Assembly (NCBI RefSeq): GCF_020740795.1
Contig: NC_067286.1
Coordinates: 30,838,003-30,902,002, forward strand
Direction of reading: 5' to 3'
DNA length: 64,000 nt
From: Apus apus
Lineage: Eukaryota > Chordata > Aves > Apodiformes > Apodidae
The position numbers and the translations under genes were made by a program. A model generated the notes under the pieces. That model was given only the letters and a program-made list of their open reading frames with translations. It was not told the DNA's origin and did no database searches. Shown one piece after another: positions 9,485 through 20,709 of the stretch; the stretch's first letter is position 1, and each line of letters opens with the position of its first letter.

Positions 9485-12050
9485 TTTGGTCAGAGGGGCT
9501 GGAGATGGAACCACCTCCATTTCTGCTGTGGCTCACACCTGATGTTCATGTCTGTCTCAACAGGTGAGTGAAGGCTTTCTGAGGTAGCCCAGGCTCTGGC
9601 AGGCTCAGTGTCCTCATGCCCCCACAGTGGGTTCAAGACATATAAAACAAGCACCATTTTTCTTCCCTCCTGAAAGAGTTTTTCTGGTGTCCACATGCCA
9701 TGATCTCATGTGATACCCAGCTGTGGGTCACCACTTTTGGCAAATGGGTGGGCAGTTGGAGATGGTGTCTGATGGGTAGCGGACAGGGTTTGACAGGGTG
9801 TGAGGGGTGGAAAGATCTTTTGTGTGTAAACTACTGCAATGGGAAACTGGCAGTCTTTCTCTTGACTGTCTGGGAACACTGAGTGCATTTTCATAGTGCA
9901 AGTCTAGCCCAGCAACTTCCAGGATGGTTTAACTGTGCCTAAAACACTCCTGCAGAACAGGATTATTTCCAACAGCTCCTTGAAGACAGGTAAAGAAGTG
10001 AGGTTGGTGTGGCCATAGCCTCAGGAAGCGACCATGCTGGGGCTGTGCAGGGACTGGTGGGAAGGGTGACTGGTGGGGAAACCAGACACCTTTGTCTGGG
10101 CTCTGCAAATCTGCCTTCCCTGGCCCCCAGCACCAGCCCTGCTCTACCATCACCACCCCCCCAAGTCTCTCTGAGCTCCTGGCCTGGCTGGGCAGCCACC
10201 AGCCCTGCTTCCAGCCTGTCCCTGTCCCACCATGAGACCACCTGCCCAGCACCCACCTTCTTGGTGCCCACCACTCCTGGCAGAGGCTGCCAGCCAGCCA
10301 CATGTTTCTTGTGGAGGCCCCGTGCTAATCCCCTCTGCCCTCCAGCCCCTTGCTTGACAGTAGTGCAGCTGCTTCCAGCTTGTGATAGGGGAGTGGCTGC
10401 CAGGTGACCTCGGCTTAGTGTAAATATTTTGCTGTTGCTGGAAGGAAATGTGACATATTTGGGGTGGAAGTTATCCAGAGGCTGTGGCCTCAGGAGCCAA
10501 ACCACTGGGAAGCCCCTGCTGCAGTGGTCTCAAGGTACTGGCACTGTAGAACATGTTGGACTTATCCCTGTCACGCCCAGTGGCAGGTCAAACCGATTTG
10601 CCTCTCAGTGACAGAGCAAGGGCAGTTGGGGTTCAGTGTGGGGTGCCCCACATGCACTCCAGCAGTGAGGAATAAGGGTGCCCACGTACCCTGGGCACAG
10701 CACAGCTCGCCTGCCCTGGGGCAGCCTCCCTTCACCTGTGTTTGGGCACAAGCACAAAAGCAGGTCATGGTGCAGAGGGATGAGCAGAGGAGCTTTCCAA
10801 ACCCCCGTGTGGGTTAGGCGGAAAGATGCCACCAGAAAAAATTATTTTTATTTCTTAAACCACACGACTGTGTAAGCAGCCATAGATGAGGTGGCTGTCC
10901 CTGGCCTCCTGCTGACAGGCCTCACCTTGCATGGTAGACAGGCCAGTTTAAAGCCCTGATGAAGGTTAAAAGCTGGCCAACAGCTGAGAAGCGCTCGCTG
11001 CCGGTGACACTTGCAGTCACCTGCTTCAGTCTCCCTGCCTGTAGTGTGTGCTTGAAAAGGAATAGAGTCGCTGCTCAAAGGCATACTATACGTATTAGCT
11101 CCTGTTGCATTTTACATCTGATAAATACTAATTAATGGTATTTCAAAGCACAAAAGGCACTAGGATCTCATGCATTGGATGGAGAGAAATATATCTCCCA
11201 GATTTAACCACTATCTTGCTGAATTATGCATTTGACTTGGCATGGCTGGTTACCCTGGAGTGGTGTCTGCTCCTTCAGCATTCCTCCCTTGCTGACTTCC
11301 CATAGCAGAGCCTAGCAGCCTGCCTGGGGATTCAAAGAGCCAGAATATCCAGAACGGGCAAGCTGCACCAAGTCAAAGGTTTGTTTTGGTAAGTATCCAG
11401 AAATTAAGGTACTAACTTGTTGAGGTTTTAGGCCATGCATAGGCCCCGCCCTGATAAAATGCTGCGAGCTTAATTATCAACCTTTGTTTCTCTAGACGGT
11501 CAAATTTGTTATGGAGAAAATGCATGTGTGTTTGATTCACTTGTGAAAGGCTCAACAGTAAGTAGTTTAAAATCAAGTTACAGTGACACAGTCTGCCTTT
11601 AGACCAAAACCAGAAGGTCCCTTTTCACAGGACAATGCTCCTCATGGACTAAAATAAAAGCTGAACCAACTGTATGGCAATGCTCAGCCAGGCCACAAAA
11701 CCGTAGGGAGGCACATTGACTTTTTAGGAAGATCCCCAGTGAATGTTAAACAAACCCTGACGTTCCTAGCGTCGCTGTCCGTAATCAGTGCTTTGCTCCC
11801 TGGTATGTGCAGAGACATTTAAGCAGCTCTTGCTGCAGTCGCTGACACCATCATACTAAATCCTGCCTGGAAGACCTTAGAATGAGTCATGGAGAGCAGA
11901 ATTAACCCATTACTTAGAGCATGCTGCCAGCATGCTAAGCCAAGAAGCAGCAGAAAAGTAAGGCAATGAAATAAAAATTTACAGAATTGGCAATTTTCAT
12001 TGGGTGAAGAGGTATCTTTTTAAAATTAGAAATACACACATGCATACAGA
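9485..12050. other. Non-coding interval, GC-rich at 9.9-10.8 kb
   Basis: From about 9930 to 10820 the sequence is C- and G-rich and has long open frames on both strands at once (for example minus 9963-10505 and plus 10009-10407). Overlapping open frames on both strands of GC-rich DNA reflect few stop codons rather than a gene, and none resembles a known domain. I see nothing in the remainder. Confidence 0.5.
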
Positions 12051-12051
12051 A

Positions 12052-14072
12052 ACGCAGAATCATAGAGTGGTTTCGTTTGGAAGGGCCTTGAACACTTCCA
12101 CGGAGGGGGCAGCCACAACTTCCTGGGCAACCTGCTCCAGTCTCTCACCACTCTCACAGTAAAGAATTTCTTCCTCGTGTCTGATCTAAATCTCCCCTCT
12201 TTCAGTTTGAAACCATTACCCCTCGTCCTATCAGTACACGTCCTTGTAAAAAGCCCCTCCCCAGATTTTCTGTAGGCCCCATCAGGTACTGGAAGGACAC
12301 TATAAGGTCTCCCTGGAGCCTCTTCTTCTCCAGGCTGAACAACCCCAACTCTCTCAGCCTGTACTCATAAGAGAGGTGCCCCAGCCCTTGGATCATCTTC
12401 AGGGCCCTCCTCTGGACTTGCTCTAAGAGCTCCAGGTCCTTCTTATATTCTGGGACTCCAGAACTGGACACAGTACTCCAGGCGGGGTCTCACAAGAGTG
12501 AAGTTGAGAGGAAGAATCACCTCCCTCAACCTGCTGGCCATGTGTCCTTCAGTGCAGCCCAGGACACGGTTGGCTTTCTGGGCTGCAAGAGCACATTGCT
12601 GGCTCGTGTTGAGCTTCTCATCAACCAACACCCCTAAGTCCTTTTCCTCAGGGCTGTTCTCAATCCATTCTCAGCCCAAGCCTGTATTTTTGCCTTGTTG
12701 AACTTCATGAGGTTTGCACGAGTCCACCTCTCAAACCTGTCAATGTCCCTCCGGATGGCATCCCTTCTTTCCAGCATAGCTACTGCACCACAAAGCTTGG
12801 TGTCAGCAAATTTGCTGAGGATGCACTCAATCCCACCATCCTTGTTGCCAAAAGAAATGTTAATCAGCAGCAGTCCCAATACCAACCTCTGAGGAATGCC
12901 ACTCATCACTAGTCTCCATTTGGACATTGAGCTATTGACCACAATTCTCCGAGTGCAACATCCAGCCAATTCCTTATCCACCAAGTGGTTCATCCATCAA
13001 GTCCATGTCGCTCCAGTTTAGGTATAAGGTTGTCAGGTAGGACAGTGTCAAATGCTTTGCACAAGTCCCAGTAGATGACATCAATTGCTCTTCCCTTAAC
13101 CACCAATGCTGTGACCCCATCATAAAAGGCCACCAAATTTGCCAGGCAGGATTTGCCCTTAGTGAAGCCATGTTGGCAGTAACCAAACATCTCCCCATTT
13201 TCCATGTGCCTCAGCAGACCCTTCAGGAGGATCTGTTCCATGATCTTACTGGGCACAGAGGTGAGACTGACTGCCCTGTAGTTCTTTTTTTCTTCTCTTT
13301 TTAAAAATGGGCTTACGTTTCCCCTTTTCCAGTCAGTGAGAACTTCACCAGGCTGTCACGACTTCTCAGATATGACAGATAGAGACTTCATCTGTCAGTT
13401 CCCTCAGGACCCAGGGATGCACCTCATCATGTTCCTTGGACTTGTGCACCTTCAGGTTGCTTAGATGGTCTCAAATCAGATCTGCCCCTAGTGTGGGTGG
13501 TTCTTAACTCTCCCAATCCCTGCCTTTGCCTTCTGTGATTTCAGTGGTGTGGCTTGAGCACTTGCTGGTAAAGACTGAGGCAAAAAAAGTAATTGAGTAC
13601 CTCAACCTTCTCCATATTCCAGATAACCAGGTGTCCTATTTCCTTCTGGAAAGAGCCCACATTTTCTCTAGGTTTCCTTTTATCACCAACATACCTATAG
13701 AAGCTTTTCTTGTTCCCCTTGGTGTCCCTGGCCAGATTTCATTCTCTCAGGGCTTTAGCTTTGCTAACCTGATCCCTGGATGCTTAGATAATTTCTCTGT
13801 AGTCTTCCCAGGCTGCATGTTTTTGCTTCCATCTTCTGTAGGCTTCTTTTCATGAAGGCTGCCCTTCAACTTCACATTCCCCATCAGACCCTCTTTGTTG
13901 GTGAGAACAAGGTCCAGGATAGCACCTCTCCTCACTGGCTCCTCTGTCAGTTGGAGGAGGAAGTTATCTTCAGTGCATTCAAGGATCCTTTTGGATTGCT
14001 TATGCCCTGCTGTGTTGTCCCTCCAACAGACATCAAGGTGGTTAAAGTCTGTCATGAGGACCAGGGCTTGTG
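12052..14072 (-). mobile_element. CR1 non-LTR retrotransposon with internal deletions, about 2.0 kb
   Basis: On the minus strand this runs from an endonuclease-domain fragment near 14072 to the CR1 3' end at about 12055 ('gaatcatagagtgg' on the plus strand). Compared with the copy at 7660, the 3' UTR lacks roughly 100 bases: 'ggaaggg' is followed directly by 'ccttgaacacttcc'. A second deletion near 13855 joins the end of the endonuclease to a lysine-rich segment just upstream of the reverse transcriptase. The 5' end is truncated. Confidence 0.93.
12200..14070 (-). pseudogene. CR1 ORF2 endonuclease-reverse transcriptase, broken
   Basis: The N-terminal part (about 13870-14070) shows endonuclease C-terminal motifs: MTDFNHLDVCWRDNTAGHKQS and RRGAILDLVLTNKEGL. 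After an internal deletion come a connecting Lys-rich stretch and the reverse transcriptase: [20 protein letters not shown] (near 13165), KAFDTV (near 13045), the damaged catalytic motif KFADTKLCG (near 12810, one Asp of FADD lost), then ELLEQVQRRALKMIQG and [16 protein letters not shown]. There are several frameshifts and stops, and the lost aspartate alone would abolish polymerase activity. It has more damage than the 7.66-kb copy in the region upstream of RT. Confidence 0.92.
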
Positions 14073-14074
14073 AA

Positions 14075-17000
14075 TGTGAGGCTGTTCCTATGTGTTCTAT
14101 GTACATACAGATACACATGCACACCCTCTATAGCCAAAGAAAGAAACAGTAAGCTGTGGCAATCAAACCATGTGCCACAAAATCCTAAGCAGGACGTTAT
14201 GACTGTAGTAGAACATAATGCAGAAAAAAATATTAGAGTGGAGGCTTTGAAAACCCCAAGCCCCTGAGCATGCTCTGGTGGCTATAATCTCTCCCTGGTA
14301 GCAGTAATGCCTGCAGCTGATTCAGAGGAGAGGAATGGCTCTGATGGGATTTGTCATGTTGCATTCGTCTGAGGTCCTCACAATTCACAGCCTTGCAGGC
14401 TGCCCAATACAGTGTTACTTCTTTTGGCTTTGTTCAAACTTGCATATCTACATTTTACTAAATTAAACCCCTCCCATATGTCCTACAATCTATAGACTCA
14501 TTTTTACTGTTGACCTCTCAACCTGCCATAACTGTTCCTGGTGTTGTGGTATCTTGGCTAGCTGGCCTATGGGGCCTGCCAGCCTACTCACGGTTTCTAT
14601 TTGATAGTCAGAGTTGTGCTCTGTCGTGCTGAGCAGAGGCGCTGTGGAAAGCTTGTCTGTGGGAAGTCACAGGGGCCCCACACCTTAGCGTGGGTCAGGC
14701 TGCTCTTTTATGCAGACTGCATGTCCCAGGAGCAGCCAGAGGGAAGGGGTCCTGGTGTCACAGGGCTGAGGGATGGTCAGTGCCAACCAGCAAGGTGCAA
14801 GTCTGTGAACTCACTGCTGCTGCGGATATGAAATGCTGGGAAAGGGCAAAGGAGCTCACAGCCATTACAGACAGGCTCAGTTCCCTGCCCAGACGATGAC
14901 AGACCTGTTTCCCATCACAGACTCTCTGTTTAACAACAGATTAACCAAATTCTTTTGAGCTTTTCTTGTGCTGAAAGGACATTGCCCAAAGCAGCTGAAA
15001 GGACAGCCCACTATCCAATACTAGCAGCTCTTTTTGATCTGCTTTTCTTTTGACATTGTCTGGGGTACCCTCCCCCCTGCAATGTAAATTCATTCCTTTT
15101 TAATGCAGTTGGTTTGGATTTGGGAGGAGGGTAAAGTGCCAGTCACCTAAAAGGCCAGCCAGAAGAGTTGACATCTAAAAGCTCAGCTGGCAGAGAGGTG
15201 ATTTTAACTGAAAAAAAAAAGGTGTTGAGTGTAGTTTGATTATTTTGGGGGGGTGCTGGTGTTGGCACAAAGGAAGAGCTCTGGAGTCAGTACAAACAAC
15301 TAATTCAGCTGAGTACCACAGCTGCTGCCAGCTCTGGATAAACTTTGCTGCTCTTCTTGCAGTTTTCATCCAGACTTGTCCCAGTCAGCACCGGGAACTG
15401 CCACTGGGTGCACTTCATAAATAAAAACAGGAGCGACTTGTGATTTTGGTTCCTATGTGTTTGCTTCAAACAAGGATGTATCTCACACCCAGAGTCCAAC
15501 TTTGCTATGCCAGTTCAATACGTCAGCTTGGAGTTTACACTGTCCTAAATGAGAGCTGGGGCAGTCATCAACCTGAGCAGCAGGAGGAAACCTCCCCTGT
15601 GATCAGAATTGTTCATGTCTGGGGTTTCAGCTCTGAAAAGTATAGATGTGGGAGCAGAGGGGGTGTCTGCAAATTGCAGCTTGGGATGCAGCTTTCAGTG
15701 GTCAGAAGTACCTCTATATAAAATACCTGTGATAAAGCACATGCTTAACCTTCTAAGCACAAAGCTCTTCCATACTAAGATTTGTATTTCTAGAAGAGGA
15801 GAGAGATACACAAGGCAATACTTCTGAGCTAAAAAACATGAAAAGTTATGCACAAGGAAGCCTGGCACATTTGCTGGGAGGTATCTGGAAGGGCTCTCTC
15901 CAGTCTCTCTGTCTATCAACAGAAGAGATGCTTGATGATTGCGTCCATCCTGAAACCCTCATTTTCTTTTGCAGAATAATAAGCAAATAGGTTTTAGTCT
16001 GTTGCCTGCAGGGAAATGGTTTTGTAATGGAAGGAGCACCCTGCACTAAAACAACAAACAAGAGAATGGCTGTTTGTTTTTCCATGTACTGGAGGTGAAG
16101 GTGCAACCATGCTAGGGTTTCTTTCACATCCTCTCCACTTGACACAGGGCAGAGGACAGGCACAGACACATGCAGAGCTGCACATCTATGTGGAGGGAGC
16201 GTGTAACTGGAACAATAAAACCTTTCGATTCTGCCTTTCCCCCCACGCCTGCCATGCCCTCCGTGTCAGCGGAGTGGGAGATGCGGGACTGCTGGCACAC
16301 CTGGCGCTCTCCCCACAGGCTGTACTTTCATGACTGCTTGAAGCCAACACTTGCCACACAAGGGAACTGCCTTGGTGCCTCACTGCCCCTGGCTACTTGC
16401 TTCCACCCCTCAACTCTTGTGCAATCACACCAAAATGCATCAGCCCAAGCAGCTGAATTACAACCAACCCACGACAACAAAAAGGACGCTTTTTTAAAAC
16501 CCAGATCTGTTACGCACTCCAGTTCACTCTCTTGAGCTGGGAGTGATCCTCACGTGCTTCTGTTGGCAGTGATGCTGGCTTGTGCAGACTGCTGCTTGTG
16601 GCCACCTGGCCTGGGGCAAGGGATGACCTGGGGGCAAGAGAGGGAGGGCCATGCTGGCCCCAAGGCATGCCTTGCCTCCCTGGGTGGGTGGCAGGAGAGG
16701 AGCAAGCACAGCTGAATTAACAGAACCCGTGATGGAGGTTATGGAGATTCAGTGCTGATTAGGAAAAAGAGAGTTACCTAGCCAGACAGAGGTCTTTTTT
16801 CCTCTCTTCAGTTGCATGCCAGAGACAGTCCATTATTTTCAAGTATCTCGTGTGCTTAGTCACTGCACAGGGAGCATTTGCAAAGGCAAGGGCAAGAGTG
16901 AGTTTCTATTTGAATCATGTCTTATATAGATGCATTTGCTTTATGCGTACGCTCCTAGCATTCGAACCATTAGCTAAAAAACAGGCCTACGGCAGGAATA

Positions 17001-18690
17001 AATATTTTAAGAGAGCATAGGCTAGATAGCTAGCCCTCTCCACGTCTAGGACATCTGATGCACAGCTGCATGCCCATAGGTACTTGTTTTTCATATGTAT
17101 TTCCTGTTGGCCCTCCTTGCCACTGGCAGATAGAGAGGTATTTGTGTGCATCTGTGTCTGTTTGTGTATGTGTTAGGACAGGTACTCTTGTGCCTATACA
17201 AGTACTTGTAGACACATGCAGATATATATGTGCTCATACAGACCCACATTACTAGTCACTTTTATATCTGACTATATACATGCCTATCCTGCCGTGCAAT
17301 CAACATATACACAAATTTGCTGCAACAAGCCAATTGCTTTTTTTCTCTCCTGAATTGCCAAATGTTGGAAGCCCCAGGCTAGCTATTGTGGTTACCCTGA
17401 TTCCCAGGTTTCTTTTGCAGTTGGCAAGTAAGCAGCACTGCAAGTTTCCTAACAACGGGGATGAAGTTTTTGTGTAAATCACCTTCTAGGCATTAGACTT
17501 TTCCCAGCAAAAGAGGGGGGCGGGTGTTTAGAGGAGGGAGAGTTGCTCTCTTTGATGTGGGGATTAGTTCACATGTCAGTGTTAACCCCCTTTTTTTTAA
17601 TATGCTGTGATTTATAGAAGGGTGGCTATGAGAGATAGCCAAGGGGACACCCACGTGGGACTTACTGACAGACACCACCTCCCAGAAGATACCTACAACT
17701 GAAGCAGCTGGCATCAACAGAAAGACTCCAATTGCAAAAAAAGAATGCATCATTAAAAAATAACCTGTTTGCCTAACAAATGCTTTCTAAAAATTAGGAT
17801 GTGCTTTAATGCTTATGGAGCAGGAGCTCATTTTCCCAGGAGCAGAGGGGCAGTCTTTTTGCACATCCATAATAAAGAAATTATAAATGCTTTTTTTTTT
17901 TTCCTTTAAAAAAAGTTTTGTTTTTATTTTCCCCTTAGAGCACACATCACTAGTGAGAATGACTGCAGTTCCAAAAATTATTATGCTCACTTGAAACGTA
18001 TTTAGCAATACAACTGCTCCAGTCAGAATTTCCATGCTCCCCTGCATTAATCTTTTATCAGTGCCTTAGAAAAACTTCAAGTAAATTTTTGGTCAAAAGT
18101 TACGTGGTTATTGTGCAATGCAATCTTACGTCTAATAGTGTTGGAGGAAACTTTCCTGATGCTTTTCATGGGAACTGGATAAGGCTCTGACTTATTAGGC
18201 TAGAAGCCATATTCAGAGCAGCTTTGCTTAGCATATCTGAACTGTAGAGGCTTACTGCTTTGTGGAGTGGGTGGCTGAGGGGCTGGCAAAGGAGACAGCA
18301 ATGAATGCAGCAAGAAAAAATTAAGTAGCTTTTATTTAAAAATAGTTTGTGTTGGTATTTTTTTCTCAAAGTTCTGTTTTGGCCCTCTTCAATTCCTAAT
18401 ATTTTTCCAAGTCTCTTTGAATGAAATGTTGAGACTTTCTAGTAAAGCAATTTTTTATTATTTTTTTTTTTAATGAAAAAAAAGAAGCAATTTAATTTCT
18501 AGCCAGATCTGCTCTTTGAGTGGATTCCCTGTGTGGCTGCACTGATTTTGAAGGGAGAGGCTGCCCAGGACTGTGGCAGCACAGACTTCAGAACTGCTGT
18601 AAAACTCTACCCTCATTAACATGTAACAACACTCACCACGTTGTTACAACAGAGGTAGTATGGAGTCTTCCTCTAACTCCTCTCCCGTCT
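14075..18690. other. Non-coding interval
   Basis: No supported gene is seen. The interval holds short mononucleotide tracts (A run near 15211, G run near 15245, T run near 17889) and an AT-rich inverted T/A tract at 18461-18483. The open frames at 16.1-16.5 kb have no family signal or splice context. Confidence 0.5.
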
Positions 18691-18699
18691 AGATAACCA

Positions 18700-19265
18700 A
18701 ATTCCCTCATTCATCTTCGATACTGCTTTACCCGCGGGCTCCTCCCAAGCACATCAGAGGCAGCTCAGCAACTGCATGGGCACCTTATCTTGAGGGACGG
18801 ACAAAAGCCAAACCTCTTCTTTGCCGCTGTTTCCAATGGCCTCCTGCAGTTCGCCCCACTATTCTCCTAAGCATAAAGAGGTTACTGTGTCACCCCCAGG
18901 AACCCATGACTGCCGCTGACAACCAAAGCGTGACGCACGACGGGACGCGCCCCACACAAGTAGGCTTTGTACCCGGGGCGGTACAGTGAGGTGGCCACGT
19001 TCAACCGTGGCCTCGCAGTGTGACTTCTCCCACCCCAGCTGGGGCTGCCCCATGTGCTCTGACCCAAACGCTAATTGACCTTCTGAAGCCGGCAGTGAAA
19101 GTGCAGACAAAAGCTCCTCCGGCACCTCCCCAACCACGGGGTGCTCTGGCGTGGGGCTCCTCAAGGTGAGGGGCTCCCCAAGGCGCAGGGCTCCCCAAGG
19201 CGAGGGGCTCCCCACGGTGAGGGCGCTGGACTGCCCAGCAGGGCTGCGCGGGGTGCAGGGCTGGC
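18700..19265. promoter_or_regulatory. Small CpG-rich patch (possible CpG island)
   Basis: CpG dinucleotides are dense here, with roughly a dozen in about 130 bases at 18915-19035 and more through 19140-19255, whereas surrounding DNA is CpG-poor. Density of this kind in vertebrate DNA usually marks unmethylated promoter or enhancer sequence, but a young GC-rich repeat would look the same. No TATA box or adjoining first exon can be recognised. The patch contains the 17-bp minisatellite at 19154-19221. Confidence 0.4.
19154..19221. repeat. 17-bp minisatellite, four units
   Basis: Four consecutive 17-base units of the form gggctccccaaggcgag occupy 19154-19170, 19171-19187, 19188-19204 and 19205-19221, each differing by one to three bases. 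Every unit contains a GGGCTCCCC-type self-complementary core and most contain a CpG. An open frame here rich in repeated Arg/Gly/Pro is a by-product of the repeat. Confidence 0.92.
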
Positions 19266-19269
19266 TCTC

Positions 19270-20268
19270 ATGTGCCTGCCTGTGCACCCCTGGGCTTGCT
19301 GCTTCCCCTTCATCTGCTGCGAATACAACACTGCTCAGAAACCGGCACAAAACAATGCATTATGTGGACATGCTCCCTCTCCCCCCAGACAGGTAACAGT
19401 GAAGTAATTTAGAGTGATGTTTCCTTTCACACCAGCCCCATGCAGGGTTGGGGTGGCGAGGGGTGTGCGGAGAGAGATGGGGGACTTGGTGATCTGGAAA
19501 CAATAACGCTTTCCACAGCCTGGAAATCATGCCACATATGTTTCTGGCAAGGAAGAGTATTTGAGAGACATGGTATGTACTGCTCTGCTTACTCGTCTTC
19601 ACAGATGGCCCACTGGGGCAAAAAATAAAAAACATTTTCAGCTTGTTCACATTGTCAAAATATTTCACTGAATGAATGTTTAGCAGTATCTTGAAGACAA
19701 TACTTCATGGAAGTATTTGACAATTTGGTGATCACCGGGCTCCTCCACTTCACTGCACTTTCCAGAGATGGAAAATCCTCCTCCCTGGTCTCCTGGCTGT
19801 CATGTGGCAGGGTGGGCAATGCCAGCAGATGTCAGACAGACATTGCTGACTTGTATTTTCTTCTACAAACATGTTACCATTTGGGTGCTCAGACATGCTC
19901 CATTCACACTGGTAGTCTGAATCTCTCCTGAAGGGTTAAGTAAGTCTCTCCTTTAGGTAAACAGGCAGCACTGTCAGATTAAACCCCAGTATTTCTGCAT
20001 GTATTTTGTTAATGCTTTTCAGTGAGAAAAGTAATTCCTCTTACTAAGGTATGCTTTCATCTGGGAGAAGCAGTATTTCTCAAGTCTCCTGTTTGGACAG
20101 AGTTGGAAATAATCCAATTTAAACGAAGTATGTTCAATACCATATATATTAAAGAGTTAGACAAGGCACTTTTCAGTAGTTACATTTGAGCAGAGAAACT
20201 TATACCAGAGCTCAGCTTTTATGATTTTGGGGTCCACAATTATGAGTTAATGTAATAAAATATAAAGA
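19270..20268. other. Non-coding interval
   Basis: I see no gene or recognisable repeat here. Confidence 0.5.
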
Positions 20269-20270
20269 TT

Positions 20271-20706
20271 CAGTTCTGGAGTCCCCAGCGTAAGAAGAAC
20301 ATGGAGCTCCTAGAAAGAGAGTTGGGGCTGTTCAGCCTGGAGAAGAGAAGGCTTCAGGGAGACCTTATGATGGCCTTCCAGTACCTGAAGGGGGCTACAG
20401 GAAAACTGGGAAGGGGCTTTTTACAATGGCATAGGACAACAGGGACAGTTTTAAGCTGAAAGAGGGCAGATTAGGTTAGATATTAGGATATTGGAAGAAA
20501 ATATTAGGAAGAAACGGTGTTGAGAGACTGGAACAGGTTGCCCAGGGAAGCTGTGGCTGCCCACTCCCTGAAAGTGTTCAAGGCTAGGTTGGATGGGGCT
20601 TCAGCAACCTGGTCTAGTGGGAGGTGCCCAGGGCAGGGGAGTTGGAACTAGATGATCTTTAAGGTCTCTTCCAACCCAAACCATTCTATGATTCTATTAT
20701 TCTAAC
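20271..20706 (+). mobile_element. CR1 3'-end fragment, about 435 bp
   Basis: The plus strand begins within the C-terminal part of ORF2 ('ttctggagtccccag', equal to FWSP) and continues through the 'gagctcctagaaagagagttggg' and 'ctgttcagcctggagaag' blocks to the CR1 3' UTR ('gatgatctttaaggtctc', 'ttccaacccaaaccattc'), ending in ATTCT-type repeats at about 20686-20705. A small insertion or duplication near 20480-20515 ('tattagga' twice) interrupts the usual sequence. It is strongly 5'-truncated and not coding. Confidence 0.95.
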
Positions 20707-20709
20707 AAT

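Noticed and set aside
9963..10505. 180-codon minus-strand frame, overlapped by a 132-codon plus-strand frame
   Set aside because: Low-complexity composition from GC-rich DNA. Both strands are open at once and no domain is seen.
19141..19407. Arg/Gly/Pro-rich frame over the minisatellite
   Set aside because: It is a direct product of the 17-bp repeat.
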